Shown here piece by piece: positions 34,239 through 43,227 of a stretch of 64,000 nt of DNA (the stretch's first letter is position 1; each line of letters opens with the position of its first letter). The notes below the pieces were generated by a model. The model was not told the origin of the DNA, did not search any database, and saw nothing but the letters and a program-made list of their open reading frames with translations. A program made the position numbers and the translations under genes. Source of the DNA: Mucilaginibacter phenanthrenivorans (GTDB taxonomy: Bacteria > Bacteroidota > Bacteroidia > Sphingobacteriales > Sphingobacteriaceae); the NCBI RefSeq assembly GCF_024721155.1, contig NZ_JAHVAP010000007.1, positions 1 to 64,000 on the forward strand. Direction: 5' to 3'.

Positions 34239-34279
34239 TAGATCTTTCTAAGTTGAAGAATTAAAACAAGAAAGATCTA
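34239..34279. promoter_or_regulatory. 11-bp perfect inverted repeat before the Imm11-like gene
   Basis: TAGATCTTTCT (34239-34249) and AGAAAGATCTA (34269-34279), spacer 19 bp, ending 27 bp before the gene start. It could be a protein-binding site or transcript hairpin. Confidence 0.5.
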
Positions 34280-34306
34280 TACGATTAAATATTAAACTTT
34301 TAGATA

Positions 34307-34999
34307 ATGTCTTATTATATACTGGAACCCGCTTGCGACACTCCGGAAACTGGCCCGGTTTATCCTCAAATCCAAAAGCTAAAGCCCGGTTATGATGATA
34401 ATAAGCCCGATTCCATTTACTCTTATCTCAAAAAGTCAATTAATGGTTTCCCAGATAGGGTGCCTGATTTGGATAGCTTTATCTTGCATGGCCATGCAAA
34501 GCCAACAGATTTGATTAGTAACGCAATTACAAGCGGCTCAGGACTTTTTGTTAGTCAAAAACTAAAATCTATATTGGAAAATCATCATTTGATGACCAAC
34601 CGATTTTATTCGGCTAAAGTAATTTACAAGAAGAAAGTATTGGATAATTATTTCTGGGCTCATTTTATTCCTGACTTTACCGAATATATTGATTATCCCC
34701 AATCCTCTTTCTTTATTTACAAACATTATCGTTTAGATGATGGTAATATTGCCATTAATTCCCTGGACGATTATTTTAAAAAAAGACAACAGGTACAACA
34801 GGACAACCCCGGAATAAATATTACCATTTGGGCGAAAAGGATTTGTTTTAAGCAGGAGTTTTTCGATATGCAATTGGATTTTTTTAAGATAAGTTTGTTT
34901 GATGGCAATTACTATATTAGTGAAGCATTAAAAAATGCATTGATGGAAAATAAAATAAATGGTTGTCACGTACAAATGACAGATCGAATAATCTTTTAA
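34307..34999 (+). CDS. Imm11 (DUF1629)-like candidate immunity protein
   Basis: A 230-residue soluble protein starting MSYYILEPA. The order of motifs, SFILHGHAKPTDLISNAI, GLFVSQKLKSILENHHL, NYFWAHFIPDFTEYIDYPQSSFFI and a late YYISEALKNALMENKINGCH, resembles the Imm11/DUF1629 family of polymorphic-toxin immunity proteins. It runs convergent to the Rhs gene with 4 bp between the stops, instead of the usual downstream same-strand position. It may protect against the AHH toxin. Family call is moderate; a database profile search would settle it. Confidence 0.55.
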   Translation: MSYYILEPACDTPETGPVYPQIQKLKPGYDDNKPDSIYSYLKKSINGFPDRVPDLDSFILHGHAKPTDLISNAITSGSGLFVSQKLKSILENHHLMTNRFYSAKVIYKKKVLDNYFWAHFIPDFTEYIDYPQSSFFIYKHYRLDDGNIAINSLDDYFKKRQQVQQDNPGINITIWAKRICFKQEFFDMQLDFFKISLFDGNYYISEALKNALMENKINGCHVQMTDRIIF

Positions 35000-35003
35000 C
35001 ATC

Positions 35004-38000
35004 CTATATCCAACCAATTTCGTTACTGCCTTTTTTAGGTGGTTGCGGGGGTACAACAACAGGAACTACATTTTTTACCGCATCTTGAGCCGCTGCTTTT
35101 GGTTTGAAGAGATCATTAGTCTTTACTCCTCTGTTATTATTAATTACATCCTTAACGTCTTTAACTAAATTTCTTAATAGATTAGCTTTTTCGCTTGGTG
35201 AAGCATCTGGATTATTTTCCTTAAGCGCATCGATCTTTTTATCCATCTCTTTGTTATACTCAGGGTGATTGCCATGCTCGCCTTCTCCTGAAGCTTTACT
35301 ATATTTATCAAGCTTTATTTTATTTTCCTCTCCTTCAAACTTAAAACCACCATCCCTTGCGTCTTTTACAAAATCATTTGCTTTAGAAGCCTTTGGAACT
35401 ACATGATGATCTTCTTTTGGCGCTGGTGTATCTTCTACTCCTCTTTTTGCAACTTCTCCGCCAGCTTTAGCAATACTTTCAGCTACTGGCTCAAAGGTGA
35501 CTCCTGTCTCTTCAAAAAAGAATACTCCCTCAAGACCATCTAAGTCTCTTTTTGATGTAGGATTGTTAGAACCATACTGGTAGCTCGTCATCCAAGGAAA
35601 ATGCTCTGCAAGGGGGTCAATTGACGTGAAACGTCCTAAAACGGGATCATAAAATCTCGCGCCATAATCGTATTGCGTCAACTCCTGTTGCAATTCTTTC
35701 TTATTGTAAAGATAAGTATTAGCCACACCAAATGTATACCGGTTATAATTAAGGCCAAATGGATAATAATCGTCTTTTTGTATAACACGGGCAACATTCG
35801 TGCTGTCGTCAAAATAAACTCGGCTGTTTCCTAATTGGTCGTCAAGTGTGTATTCATAGCTGTAAGCGCCGGTAGCGGGGTTTCTTACCGCTTTTCCTTC
35901 GCTGGTAAGGATAAAATTAACAGCGTTGTTGTGGTATTGAATGCCTTTTATATAGTCATCCGTACCCACAGCAGCATTGCTGCTTACCCTTCTCAGCTTG
36001 TTCCCTGCTGCGTCATAAGTGTAGGTTATTGTTTTGCTGCCGGTAATGTTTTGAGGCAGGTTAAGCACATTATAAGAAATTTTCACATTGTTTAGGGCAT
36101 CAAAGCTGGCATTGCCGTTCCCGTCATACAGATAATTACCTGTAGCGGCAAGCCCGCTTACAGTTGTGAGCTGATTGCCATTATAGGCATATCCAATGGT
36201 GTAGGTAGCTGGTACTCTTGGATCTAAACGGGTCATTCCCTGTATGTTCCCGGATAGGTCGTAAGTTATGGCTTGTTCAGTAAAACCTTCGCTTGATACG
36301 CCGCTAAGAATCCGGTTTAATTTATCATAGCTGTAAGTGTAATTTTTGGTAAGATTACTACCTGTTCCCCAATACTGGTTAGCTATATTGCCGTTAAACT
36401 GTGGTGTAGTACCATCATTGTATTTTAGCTGCAATACAAACAAGCGTGAACTGTCTTTTGTCATCCATCCCCGCTCGTTATATGTATAAGCTATATCCTG
36501 TAAAAAGCTGCTGTTGCCATTGATACCATTTAAATGTTTTGTTCTTAATTGGCCTATTTCATTGTAATCGTTTTTAGCCATCAGAATCCTGGGGTTACTG
36601 TTTACCTGGTTCCAAGCCTCTGTTTTTCTGTTCACATGATCGTAAACGAGGCTATCTGAAATTGTTAAAACCGGGTTGGTTGCTGTGTTATGGTTTCTGT
36701 GGGTAGCAATGACATTGTTAGTAAAGTCGTAAGACGTACCGGTTTCATCATAGTTGGCTGTGGCCAAAGATCCACCTAAATAATGCTGTTCAATAGTTTT
36801 GGTTACCCTGCCAAGGTCATCATAATATTGAGCTGTCCATAGCATATCTGCTGTGCCAAGCACATTGGTCAGGCTTGCCGTCAACAGTCCGCGGGTCATG
36901 GTGCTGTAACTGGCTTGCTTGTTGTAAGTTGCCGGCAAGCTGGGTACATTATAATCATCGTAATAATCTACAGTCAGATAAGTTATTGTGTTACTTGTGG
37001 GGAAAGAGTTAGCTGTGTAATATTTGTGTACAGCATCGCTATTATCTCTCTTTTCCCATTGTGTAGTTTGGTTGTTTACCTGGTTTTGCAGGCTGATCCG
37101 GGTTATGGCAGTACCGCCATTATTCCAGATCCCGGTAATAACAGGGCGGGATAATGCATCATACTTTGTAAAAGCCCATGTGTTATTAAATCGTTCTGTC
37201 GAGTCCTGTGTTGCCACCACCAAATCCAGTGCGTTGTATACCAAATACTCAACACCTTTGCCCGGCAGATTTTTCTCAATAACCCTATTTCGCGCATCAA
37301 AACGGTATTGATAACATAAACTGTTTAATTTAGCCTGTGTTATTCCGCCATTGTCAGGACTGGCATTGGGTGGCAGCACAAACGATGTATTACCAAGGTC
37401 GTCAAAAACGTAATATGTTGACATTATTTGTCCCCCGGTGTTAAAAACACGTTTTAATATGGTACGGCCTTCCTTGTCTTTATATTCTTCCGTGGTACCC
37501 GCTTTCCCGTCCGTGCTTTTCCAATTCTCGTCCTTTGAAACGGTTACATATAACTGATTAACATCATAGCTTCCGCCATCCACTAAAGTTGGTTTTCCGT
37601 TTGCGTCAAGCGCAACAGAATATAGCTTTGCCCACCGGCTGCTTCCGCTGGTAAGGGAGGCGGCATCATTAGTTACATAATCTAACTTATTCGTATGGCC
37701 GGGAGATATTGCACCGGGTTTACCTGTTAATTGCCAGTTATCGCCCATAGCGCCCTGTTCTACTATCCTGTTTAAAGGGGAAGGCTCAAATCCCGTTTCA
37801 GCAAAAGGAAAGGGCGTTTGTACAACGCCAGGGGCATTCCACGTGCCAACATTTGCAGGGTTAGCATAAAAGGAAGATTGATCTGTTATTGCGTTACCCT
37901 TAAAACTTCCGTCGCTCGGAGCAGTCGGCAAAACGGTATACGGATTATATTTTATCGTCTCCCTTCCGAATGGATCATAAGCAGTTGGTAAAACAAGATC

Positions 38001-38396
38001 CCGGAAAGTTGGGCTGCCTTTTACCTTTATATTTTGTATAGGCCTTCCTAATCCGTCATAATATTGCACAGTGGCCATAACCTGGCAGGTTGTATTGTTG
38101 GGGTCGGCAGGGTTAGTCAATCCGGCTATTTTCGGCGTATAGGTAACTATATAGTTTTGGTTGCTGCTTAAAGCTGTTGCCAATGGAATGCAGCCGGGTG
38201 TTATTTTTGCAGAAAAGGACTGTCCTGCTGTGACTGAAAAGCCCGGATCTAAACGGATGCTTTGAGGGGCTGTATAATTCCCTGAAGTGTTAGGCTGATT
38301 TAACACGAGTTGCCCAAAACAATTGCCAGTTAAAGCGGTGCTTATAAATGTGGCCAACAAGTACTTTAATGATTTGGTAAGGCAGGTTTTGTTCAT
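35004..38396 (-). CDS. Rhs/YD-repeat polymorphic toxin with AHH nuclease tip
   Basis: An 1130-residue secreted Rhs protein. Signal peptide MNKTCLTKSLKYLLATFIST..., DUF6443-type N-terminal part (MATVQYYDGLGRPIQ), YD-repeat shell across about 150-880, and the Rhs core ending ARFYDPVLGRFTSIDPLAEHFP...DLDGLEG at about 957. The last 173 residues are the variable tip: EDHHVVPKASKA (His 997-998) and GEHGNHPEYNKE (His 1041, 1044), the layout of AHH/HNH-ENDO VII nucleases. Start set at the ATG at 38396 because it begins the signal peptide. It probably kills competing cells by DNA or RNA cleavage. Confidence 0.85.
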   Translation of the reverse strand: MNKTCLTKSLKYLLATFISTALTGNCFGQLVLNQPNTSGNYTAPQSIRLDPGFSVTAGQSFSAKITPGCIPLATALSSNQNYIVTYTPKIAGLTNPADPNNTTCQVMATVQYYDGLGRPIQNIKVKGSPTFRDLVLPTAYDPFGRETIKYNPYTVLPTAPSDGSFKGNAITDQSSFYANPANVGTWNAPGVVQTPFPFAETGFEPSPLNRIVEQGAMGDNWQLTGKPGAISPGHTNKLDYVTNDAASLTSGSSRWAKLYSVALDANGKPTLVDGGSYDVNQLYVTVSKDENWKSTDGKAGTTEEYKDKEGRTILKRVFNTGGQIMSTYYVFDDLGNTSFVLPPNASPDNGGITQAKLNSLCYQYRFDARNRVIEKNLPGKGVEYLVYNALDLVVATQDSTERFNNTWAFTKYDALSRPVITGIWNNGGTAITRISLQNQVNNQTTQWEKRDNSDAVHKYYTANSFPTSNTITYLTVDYYDDYNVPSLPATYNKQASYSTMTRGLLTASLTNVLGTADMLWTAQYYDDLGRVTKTIEQHYLGGSLATANYDETGTSYDFTNNVIATHRNHNTATNPVLTISDSLVYDHVNRKTEAWNQVNSNPRILMAKNDYNEIGQLRTKHLNGINGNSSFLQDIAYTYNERGWMTKDSSRLFVLQLKYNDGTTPQFNGNIANQYWGTGSNLTKNYTYSYDKLNRILSGVSSEGFTEQAITYDLSGNIQGMTRLDPRVPATYTIGYAYNGNQLTTVSGLAATGNYLYDGNGNASFDALNNVKISYNVLNLPQNITGSKTITYTYDAAGNKLRRVSSNAAVGTDDYIKGIQYHNNAVNFILTSEGKAVRNPATGAYSYEYTLDDQLGNSRVYFDDSTNVARVIQKDDYYPFGLNYNRYTFGVANTYLYNKKELQQELTQYDYGARFYDPVLGRFTSIDPLAEHFPWMTSYQYGSNNPTSKRDLDGLEGVFFFEETGVTFEPVAESIAKAGGEVAKRGVEDTPAPKEDHHVVPKASKANDFVKDARDGGFKFEGEENKIKLDKYSKASGEGEHGNHPEYNKEMDKKIDALKENNPDASPSEKANLLRNLVKDVKDVINNNRGVKTNDLFKPKAAAQDAVKNVVPVVVPPQPPKKGSNEIGWI

Positions 38397-38540
38397 TCGG
38401 TCAAGGATTAGGATTGTTGAATTAAAGATAAAAAATATATTTGGTGCAGTCAATGTGAATTTCTTTTTTCCTGTGAAAAGCAGTAACTAACCGGCTATAA
38501 GAAGTTTTTAAAATTCATAAGTTTGTTGTAACTTATCGCA

Positions 38541-40421
38541 ATGAAAAAATTATACTTCCTGCTAACTTTTCTTTTCCCTTTCATCGCATCTGCTCAAAAT
38601 GCAGATTCGGTTTGGTTTGTGAATAATTACACTAAAAAAGAGGTAACCATTCCGATGCGTGATGGTGTCAAACTATTTATCTCGGCTTACCTGCCAAAGG
38701 ACAATTCAGAAAAGCATCCGATCCTGATGGAACGTACGCCTTATTCATGCGCGCCTTATGGCAAGGATCAATACCGTGCGTTTTGGGTAAATCACCTAAT
38801 TCAATACTGTAAAAAGGGCTACATCATGGTAATAGCCGATGTTAGGGGCAGGTGGATGAGCGAAGGCGTTTATGCTGATGTACGACCATTCAACTTCAAT
38901 AAAAAAACAAATAAAGATATCGACGAAGCAAGTGATACTTATGACACCATCGACTGGATGGTGAAGAACCTGGATAACAACAATGGCAAGGTGGGTGTAT
39001 TCGGTATTTCATATCCTGGCTTTTACTCAACCATGGCATCATTAAGCGGTCACCCGGCTTTAAAGGCGGTAAGCCCGGAGGCGCCTGTTACCGATTGGTT
39101 TGTAGGTGATGATTTTCATCACAACGGGGCATTTTTCCAGATGGATGCCTTTGCATTTTATGCGGGCTTTGCTTTTGGTGCCCCGCATCCAAAACCTACA
39201 ACAATCCCAGCCAAAGGTTTTGACTACCCTGATCATGACAGCTACTCTTTTTATCTGAATGTTGGCGCGGTGTCTAACCTAACCAAATTAGCGGGCGATA
39301 GCCTCGTGTTCTGGAACCAGATGATGAACCATCCCAATCGCGATGATTGGTGGATGGCGCGTAACGCACGTGTCGGCATAAAAAATGTTAAGCCTGCCAT
39401 GCTGGTGGTAGGCGGTATTTTTGATGCGGAGGATTGCTTTGGCGCATGGAACACGTACAAAGCCATCGACAAGCAAAGCCCTGAGACCAATAATCGCCTG
39501 GTAATGGGTCCATGGTACCACGAACAATGGCGCAATAATGATGGTACTCACCTTGGCAACGTGCAATGGGGGAGTAACACCAGCAAGTATTACGCTGATA
39601 ATATCGAGATCCCGTTTTTTGACTATTATCTGCGCGGTGTAGGCTCTGTCGACAGTATCAGCAAGGCCACCGTGTTTTATACCGGCGAGAATACCTGGCA
39701 CCGCATGAAGCAATGGCCACCAGCAGATGTTACGCCGACGGATCTGTATCTTCAGCAAAAAGGCAAACTGTCATTTGATGCCGTAAACACCTTTGCACCC
39801 GCATTTGATACTTATGTAAGTGACCCGTCGAAACCGGTGCCTTATACCGACGACGTACACTTTAACCGCACTCGTAACTACATGACAGACGATCAGCGCT
39901 TTGCTTCCCGTCGCCCGGACGTGCTGGTGTACCAAACACCGGCACTTGATAAGGATGTAACCCTGGCAGGTCCTGTGGTGGCCGATCTGCTGGTAGCGAT
40001 CTCAAATACCGATGCAGATTTTGTGGTTAAGCTGATAGACGTATTTCCGGACGGCGCAGGTTATAACGATGTAGATATCTATGCCGAAACCGATGCCACC
40101 AGCAAAGTGCCGATGGGAGGCTACCAGATGCTGGTACGCGCCGAAATCATGCGCGGCAGGTATCGCAATAGCTATTCAGCACCCGAAGCTTTTGTGCCTA
40201 ATAAACCAACCCAGGTTAAATATACCTTGCCAGATGTTGCCCATACATTTAAAAAGGGCCACAAAATAATGGTACAGGTTCAAAGCAGCTGGTTTCCATT
40301 AGTTGACCGCAACCCGCAGCAGTTCATCGATATTTACCATGCAAAGGACGAAGACTTTTTAAAGGAGACTATCAATATCTATCAAAACCAATCGAAGATA
40401 ATTTTGCCGGTGGTAAAGTAA
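38541..40421 (+). CDS. Secreted CocE/NonD-family hydrolase, paralogue 2
   Basis: A 626-residue S15-type alpha/beta hydrolase with a signal peptide (1-19). Nucleophile S157 in GISYPG, acid in VGGIFDAED and His in MGPWYHEQW match paralogue 1. The C-terminal jelly-roll contains VDIYAETDATSKVPMGGYQML, a loop that paralogue 1 lacks. It is divergent from the Rhs gene across 144 bp, which must hold both promoters. Expected activity: X-Pro peptidase or ester/amide hydrolase in the periplasm. Confidence 0.92.
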   Translation: MKKLYFLLTFLFPFIASAQNADSVWFVNNYTKKEVTIPMRDGVKLFISAYLPKDNSEKHPILMERTPYSCAPYGKDQYRAFWVNHLIQYCKKGYIMVIADVRGRWMSEGVYADVRPFNFNKKTNKDIDEASDTYDTIDWMVKNLDNNNGKVGVFGISYPGFYSTMASLSGHPALKAVSPEAPVTDWFVGDDFHHNGAFFQMDAFAFYAGFAFGAPHPKPTTIPAKGFDYPDHDSYSFYLNVGAVSNLTKLAGDSLVFWNQMMNHPNRDDWWMARNARVGIKNVKPAMLVVGGIFDAEDCFGAWNTYKAIDKQSPETNNRLVMGPWYHEQWRNNDGTHLGNVQWGSNTSKYYADNIEIPFFDYYLRGVGSVDSISKATVFYTGENTWHRMKQWPPADVTPTDLYLQQKGKLSFDAVNTFAPAFDTYVSDPSKPVPYTDDVHFNRTRNYMTDDQRFASRRPDVLVYQTPALDKDVTLAGPVVADLLVAISNTDADFVVKLIDVFPDGAGYNDVDIYAETDATSKVPMGGYQMLVRAEIMRGRYRNSYSAPEAFVPNKPTQVKYTLPDVAHTFKKGHKIMVQVQSSWFPLVDRNPQQFIDIYHAKDEDFLKETINIYQNQSKIILPVVK

Positions 40422-40445
40422 ATTGTTGACAAACAACATAAATAT

Positions 40446-40591
40446 CGTCATTGCTTCGAAGCAATTTCTACGCCATCCATGCACTGGAGTAAAAAGCCAA
40501 ATGTTAACTAATCAAGCGGCTGTAAGGTCACTTAAAGCATTTAGGTTCCTGATTGTCCTGTGTAGAGGTTGCTTCGTTCCTCGCAATGACG
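40446..40591. repeat. Intergenic inverted repeat, copy 5 (right of the CocE/Rhs block)
   Basis: Begins CGTCATTGCTTCGAAGCAA and ends TTCGTTCCTCGCAATGACG. Its left arm has lost the GAGGAAC part. The inner sequence (ATGTTAACTAATCAAGCGGCTGTAAGG) resembles copy 4 in the same orientation. It begins 24 bp after CocE paralogue 2. Confidence 0.85.
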
Positions 40592-40648
40592 CTGGTATAG
40601 ATTTGTAAATCAGCTAAATAGGCTCCTGTACCTTAATTTCCTGTTTTA

Positions 40649-40671
40649 TTACTAAGAATCATTCTAAATAA
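40649..40671. promoter_or_regulatory. Fur-box-like palindrome
   Basis: TTACTAAGAAT-C-ATTCTAAATAA: 9 of 11 symmetric positions match. This resembles the AT-rich iron-box consensus of Bacteroidota Fur. It lies about 80 bp before a siderophore receptor. A further half-site, TTAGTCTAAATAA, lies near 40732-40744. Confidence 0.6.
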
Positions 40672-40750
40672 ATTCCTCAAAAAGCTTTGTTTTTAAAAGT
40701 GTCGGTTATACATTTGCGCCATTATTTATAATTAGTCTAAATAAAAGCAA

Positions 40751-43225
40751 ATGAAAAAATGTCAACCTACCACTCTTCGAACTTTCACGCTCATTTTAAT
40801 ATTACTAACCCTTGTAACTACGGGGAATCTTTATGCCCAGCAATCCAATGGAACTGTTAGTGGGAAGGTTGTAACTGCAAATAAGGAAGCAGCCGAAAAT
40901 GTCACCATTGGCTTGATGCACACCAGGTTTGGTTCTGCAACCAATAAAAATGGGGAATTTAATTTTAAGGCTCCGGCAGGTTCATATACGCTGATTATAT
41001 CTTACATGGGCGTACAGCCGGTTGAAGTGCCGGTAACGGTTGCTGCTAACCAAACTACTGAAGTGCCCCTAATTACCGTTAACGCGAGCATGTCGCAGTT
41101 AAGCGAGGTAAACGTTATTGCCAACAGGGCAAACCGCTTTACCCGTAAGATAAGCGCCGATGTTGGGAAAATACCGTTGAGCAATCTCGAGAATTCACAA
41201 AGCTATTCAACCATAACAAACGAGCTGCTTACAGAGCAACAGGTATTTACAGTGGATGAAGCGCTCAGAAATGCGCCCGGTATACAAAAACTGTGGGATG
41301 CTACAGGCAGGGCAGGCGATGGGGGCAGCTACTTTACCTTACGTGGCTTTACTACACAATCCCTTTTACGCGATGGGGTCGCAGGACTGGTTACCAGTAG
41401 CATAGACGCCGTAAACATCGATAAGATTGAGGTTATTAAGGGGCCGTCTGCTACCTTGTTCGGCAGCGGCTTAACCTCATTTGGCGGTGCGATAAACAGG
41501 GTAACTAAAAAGCCTTATGATACACTGGGAGTAGAGATTGGCCATACCGTAGGCAACTTCGACCTTAGCCGAACTACGCTCGATTTAAATACACCCCTTA
41601 ATGCCAGTAAAAGTGTACTTTTTCGCTTAAATACAGCCTACAATACGGAGGGCAGCTTTCAAAATTACGGGATGACCCGCTCGTTAGCCGTAGCGCCAAG
41701 CCTGTCGATAAAGGCGAATGACAGGCTGTCTTTCCTGGCCCAGGCCGAATTATTCTATGGGCACAATTCGGCGAAGCCATTCTTTTTCTTCTATTCATCA
41801 CCGCTTGATATGGGCGTTACCAATGCCAACCAGTTGAAGATAAACTACAACCAGGCATATTCAAACGACGATATCAATCAATACTCGCGCAGCACTAACT
41901 ATTTTGCAAAGGCTACCTATAAAATATCTGATCAGTTTACATCTCAAACGATGTTTACATCATCAAACAGTTTTTCAAACGGACCTAACCCGTATTATTA
42001 CCTTGTTACCGATGCCGTGGCAGAAAGCTTTGGCGCTACCCCCTTGCCTGGCAATAATAATTACATCCTTAGGTATGACCAGTCGACCCGCAACAGCAAG
42101 CTCAACGCTACCGAGATCCAGGAAAATATAAACGGCGACTTTAACGTAGGCTCGATGCGTAACCGGTTTGTATTCGGGCTCGATCTGCAGCACAACAATT
42201 CAAACCAGGTGTATTATGGAAATTTTTATGGCGTAGCGCCCATCAACAGCCCAAATTTCGATTACGGCGCATTTAACAAGCAATTGGTTAATGAAACCAA
42301 TGCAGCAAATCCGTTAACCGCTGCCAATACCTATCCATATATCTACAAAACAAATACCTATAGCGCTTATGTTTCTGATGTGATCAACATAACCGAGCAA
42401 CTTATTGCCTCTGCAGGCGTACGTGTTGATAATTACAGGAACCAGGGCACCTATGACATCGATCATCTTCAGAAAACCAAGCCATTTGATCAAACTGCGT
42501 TTTCGCCAAAGTTTGGATTGATTTATCAGCCAATTAAGGAAGTGCTTTCACTGTTTGCCAACTATCAAAATGGCTTTATCAATCCGGGTGTTTATACCAA
42601 TGGCGATAACCAACCTACAGTTGCCAAACTTCAAAATGCAAACCAAATTGAAGGCGGTGTTAAGCTGGCATTGTTTGACGGAAAGTTAAATGGTACCATT
42701 AGCTATTACCGCATTAATTTAACCAACTCCCTTCGCGCCATACCAAATTCGGCTGTATACGGCTCGGTACAGGATGGCACCCAAAACAGTAAGGGGTTTG
42801 AAGCTGAAATTGTTGCAAATCCGTTAACAGGGGTTAACGTGGTGGCTGGTTTTGCTTACAACGATTCAAAATACACCAATGCAGATGCAGATGTTTTGGG
42901 CCGCAGGCCAACCACTGCCGGATCGCCATACCTGGCTAATTTATATGTTAGCTATCATCTACCGCAAAACGCTATCAGGGGCTTAGGTTTCGGTCTTGGC
43001 GGTAACTACGCCAGCGATAGTAAAATAGTTAACAGTGTGAGCCAGGGTACATTTTCGCTGCCATCATACACACTGGTAAATGCCTCGGTATTTTTAGACA
43101 GGACGAAATACCGCCTTGGTTTAAGCGCAAACAACTTAACCGATAAACATTACTACACAGGCTATACAACTGTGAATCCTCAAAAGCTCCGTCAATTTGT
43201 TTTAAGCGCTTCATACAAACTATAA
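40751..43225 (+). CDS. TonB-dependent siderophore receptor
   Basis: An 824-residue outer-membrane receptor with a signal peptide (about 1-30). A carboxypeptidase-regulatory-like beta-sandwich follows at about 35-120 (GTVSGKVVTANKEAAENV). The plug contains VDEALRNAPGIQKL and the RDGVAGL...IEVIKGPSATLFGSG motif. The rest is the 22-strand barrel, ending in SASYKL with a C-terminal hydrophobic residue. Plug features are of the FhuA/FoxA (siderophore) class. It is followed 2 bp later by a PepSY gene and preceded by a Fur-box-like palindrome. Confidence 0.93.
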   Translation: MKKCQPTTLRTFTLILILLTLVTTGNLYAQQSNGTVSGKVVTANKEAAENVTIGLMHTRFGSATNKNGEFNFKAPAGSYTLIISYMGVQPVEVPVTVAANQTTEVPLITVNASMSQLSEVNVIANRANRFTRKISADVGKIPLSNLENSQSYSTITNELLTEQQVFTVDEALRNAPGIQKLWDATGRAGDGGSYFTLRGFTTQSLLRDGVAGLVTSSIDAVNIDKIEVIKGPSATLFGSGLTSFGGAINRVTKKPYDTLGVEIGHTVGNFDLSRTTLDLNTPLNASKSVLFRLNTAYNTEGSFQNYGMTRSLAVAPSLSIKANDRLSFLAQAELFYGHNSAKPFFFFYSSPLDMGVTNANQLKINYNQAYSNDDINQYSRSTNYFAKATYKISDQFTSQTMFTSSNSFSNGPNPYYYLVTDAVAESFGATPLPGNNNYILRYDQSTRNSKLNATEIQENINGDFNVGSMRNRFVFGLDLQHNNSNQVYYGNFYGVAPINSPNFDYGAFNKQLVNETNAANPLTAANTYPYIYKTNTYSAYVSDVINITEQLIASAGVRVDNYRNQGTYDIDHLQKTKPFDQTAFSPKFGLIYQPIKEVLSLFANYQNGFINPGVYTNGDNQPTVAKLQNANQIEGGVKLALFDGKLNGTISYYRINLTNSLRAIPNSAVYGSVQDGTQNSKGFEAEIVANPLTGVNVVAGFAYNDSKYTNADADVLGRRPTTAGSPYLANLYVSYHLPQNAIRGLGFGLGGNYASDSKIVNSVSQGTFSLPSYTLVNASVFLDRTKYRLGLSANNLTDKHYYTGYTTVNPQKLRQFVLSASYKL

Positions 43226-43227
43226 TA

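Noticed and set aside
35004..38396. Rhs protein as a T6SS effector
   Set aside because: It has its own signal peptide and no PAAR or VgrG partner is present in the window.
31242..40591. CocE/Rhs block as a composite transposon
   Set aside because: The flanking repeats carry no transposase and no target-site duplication was evident; duplication or recombination is enough to explain it.
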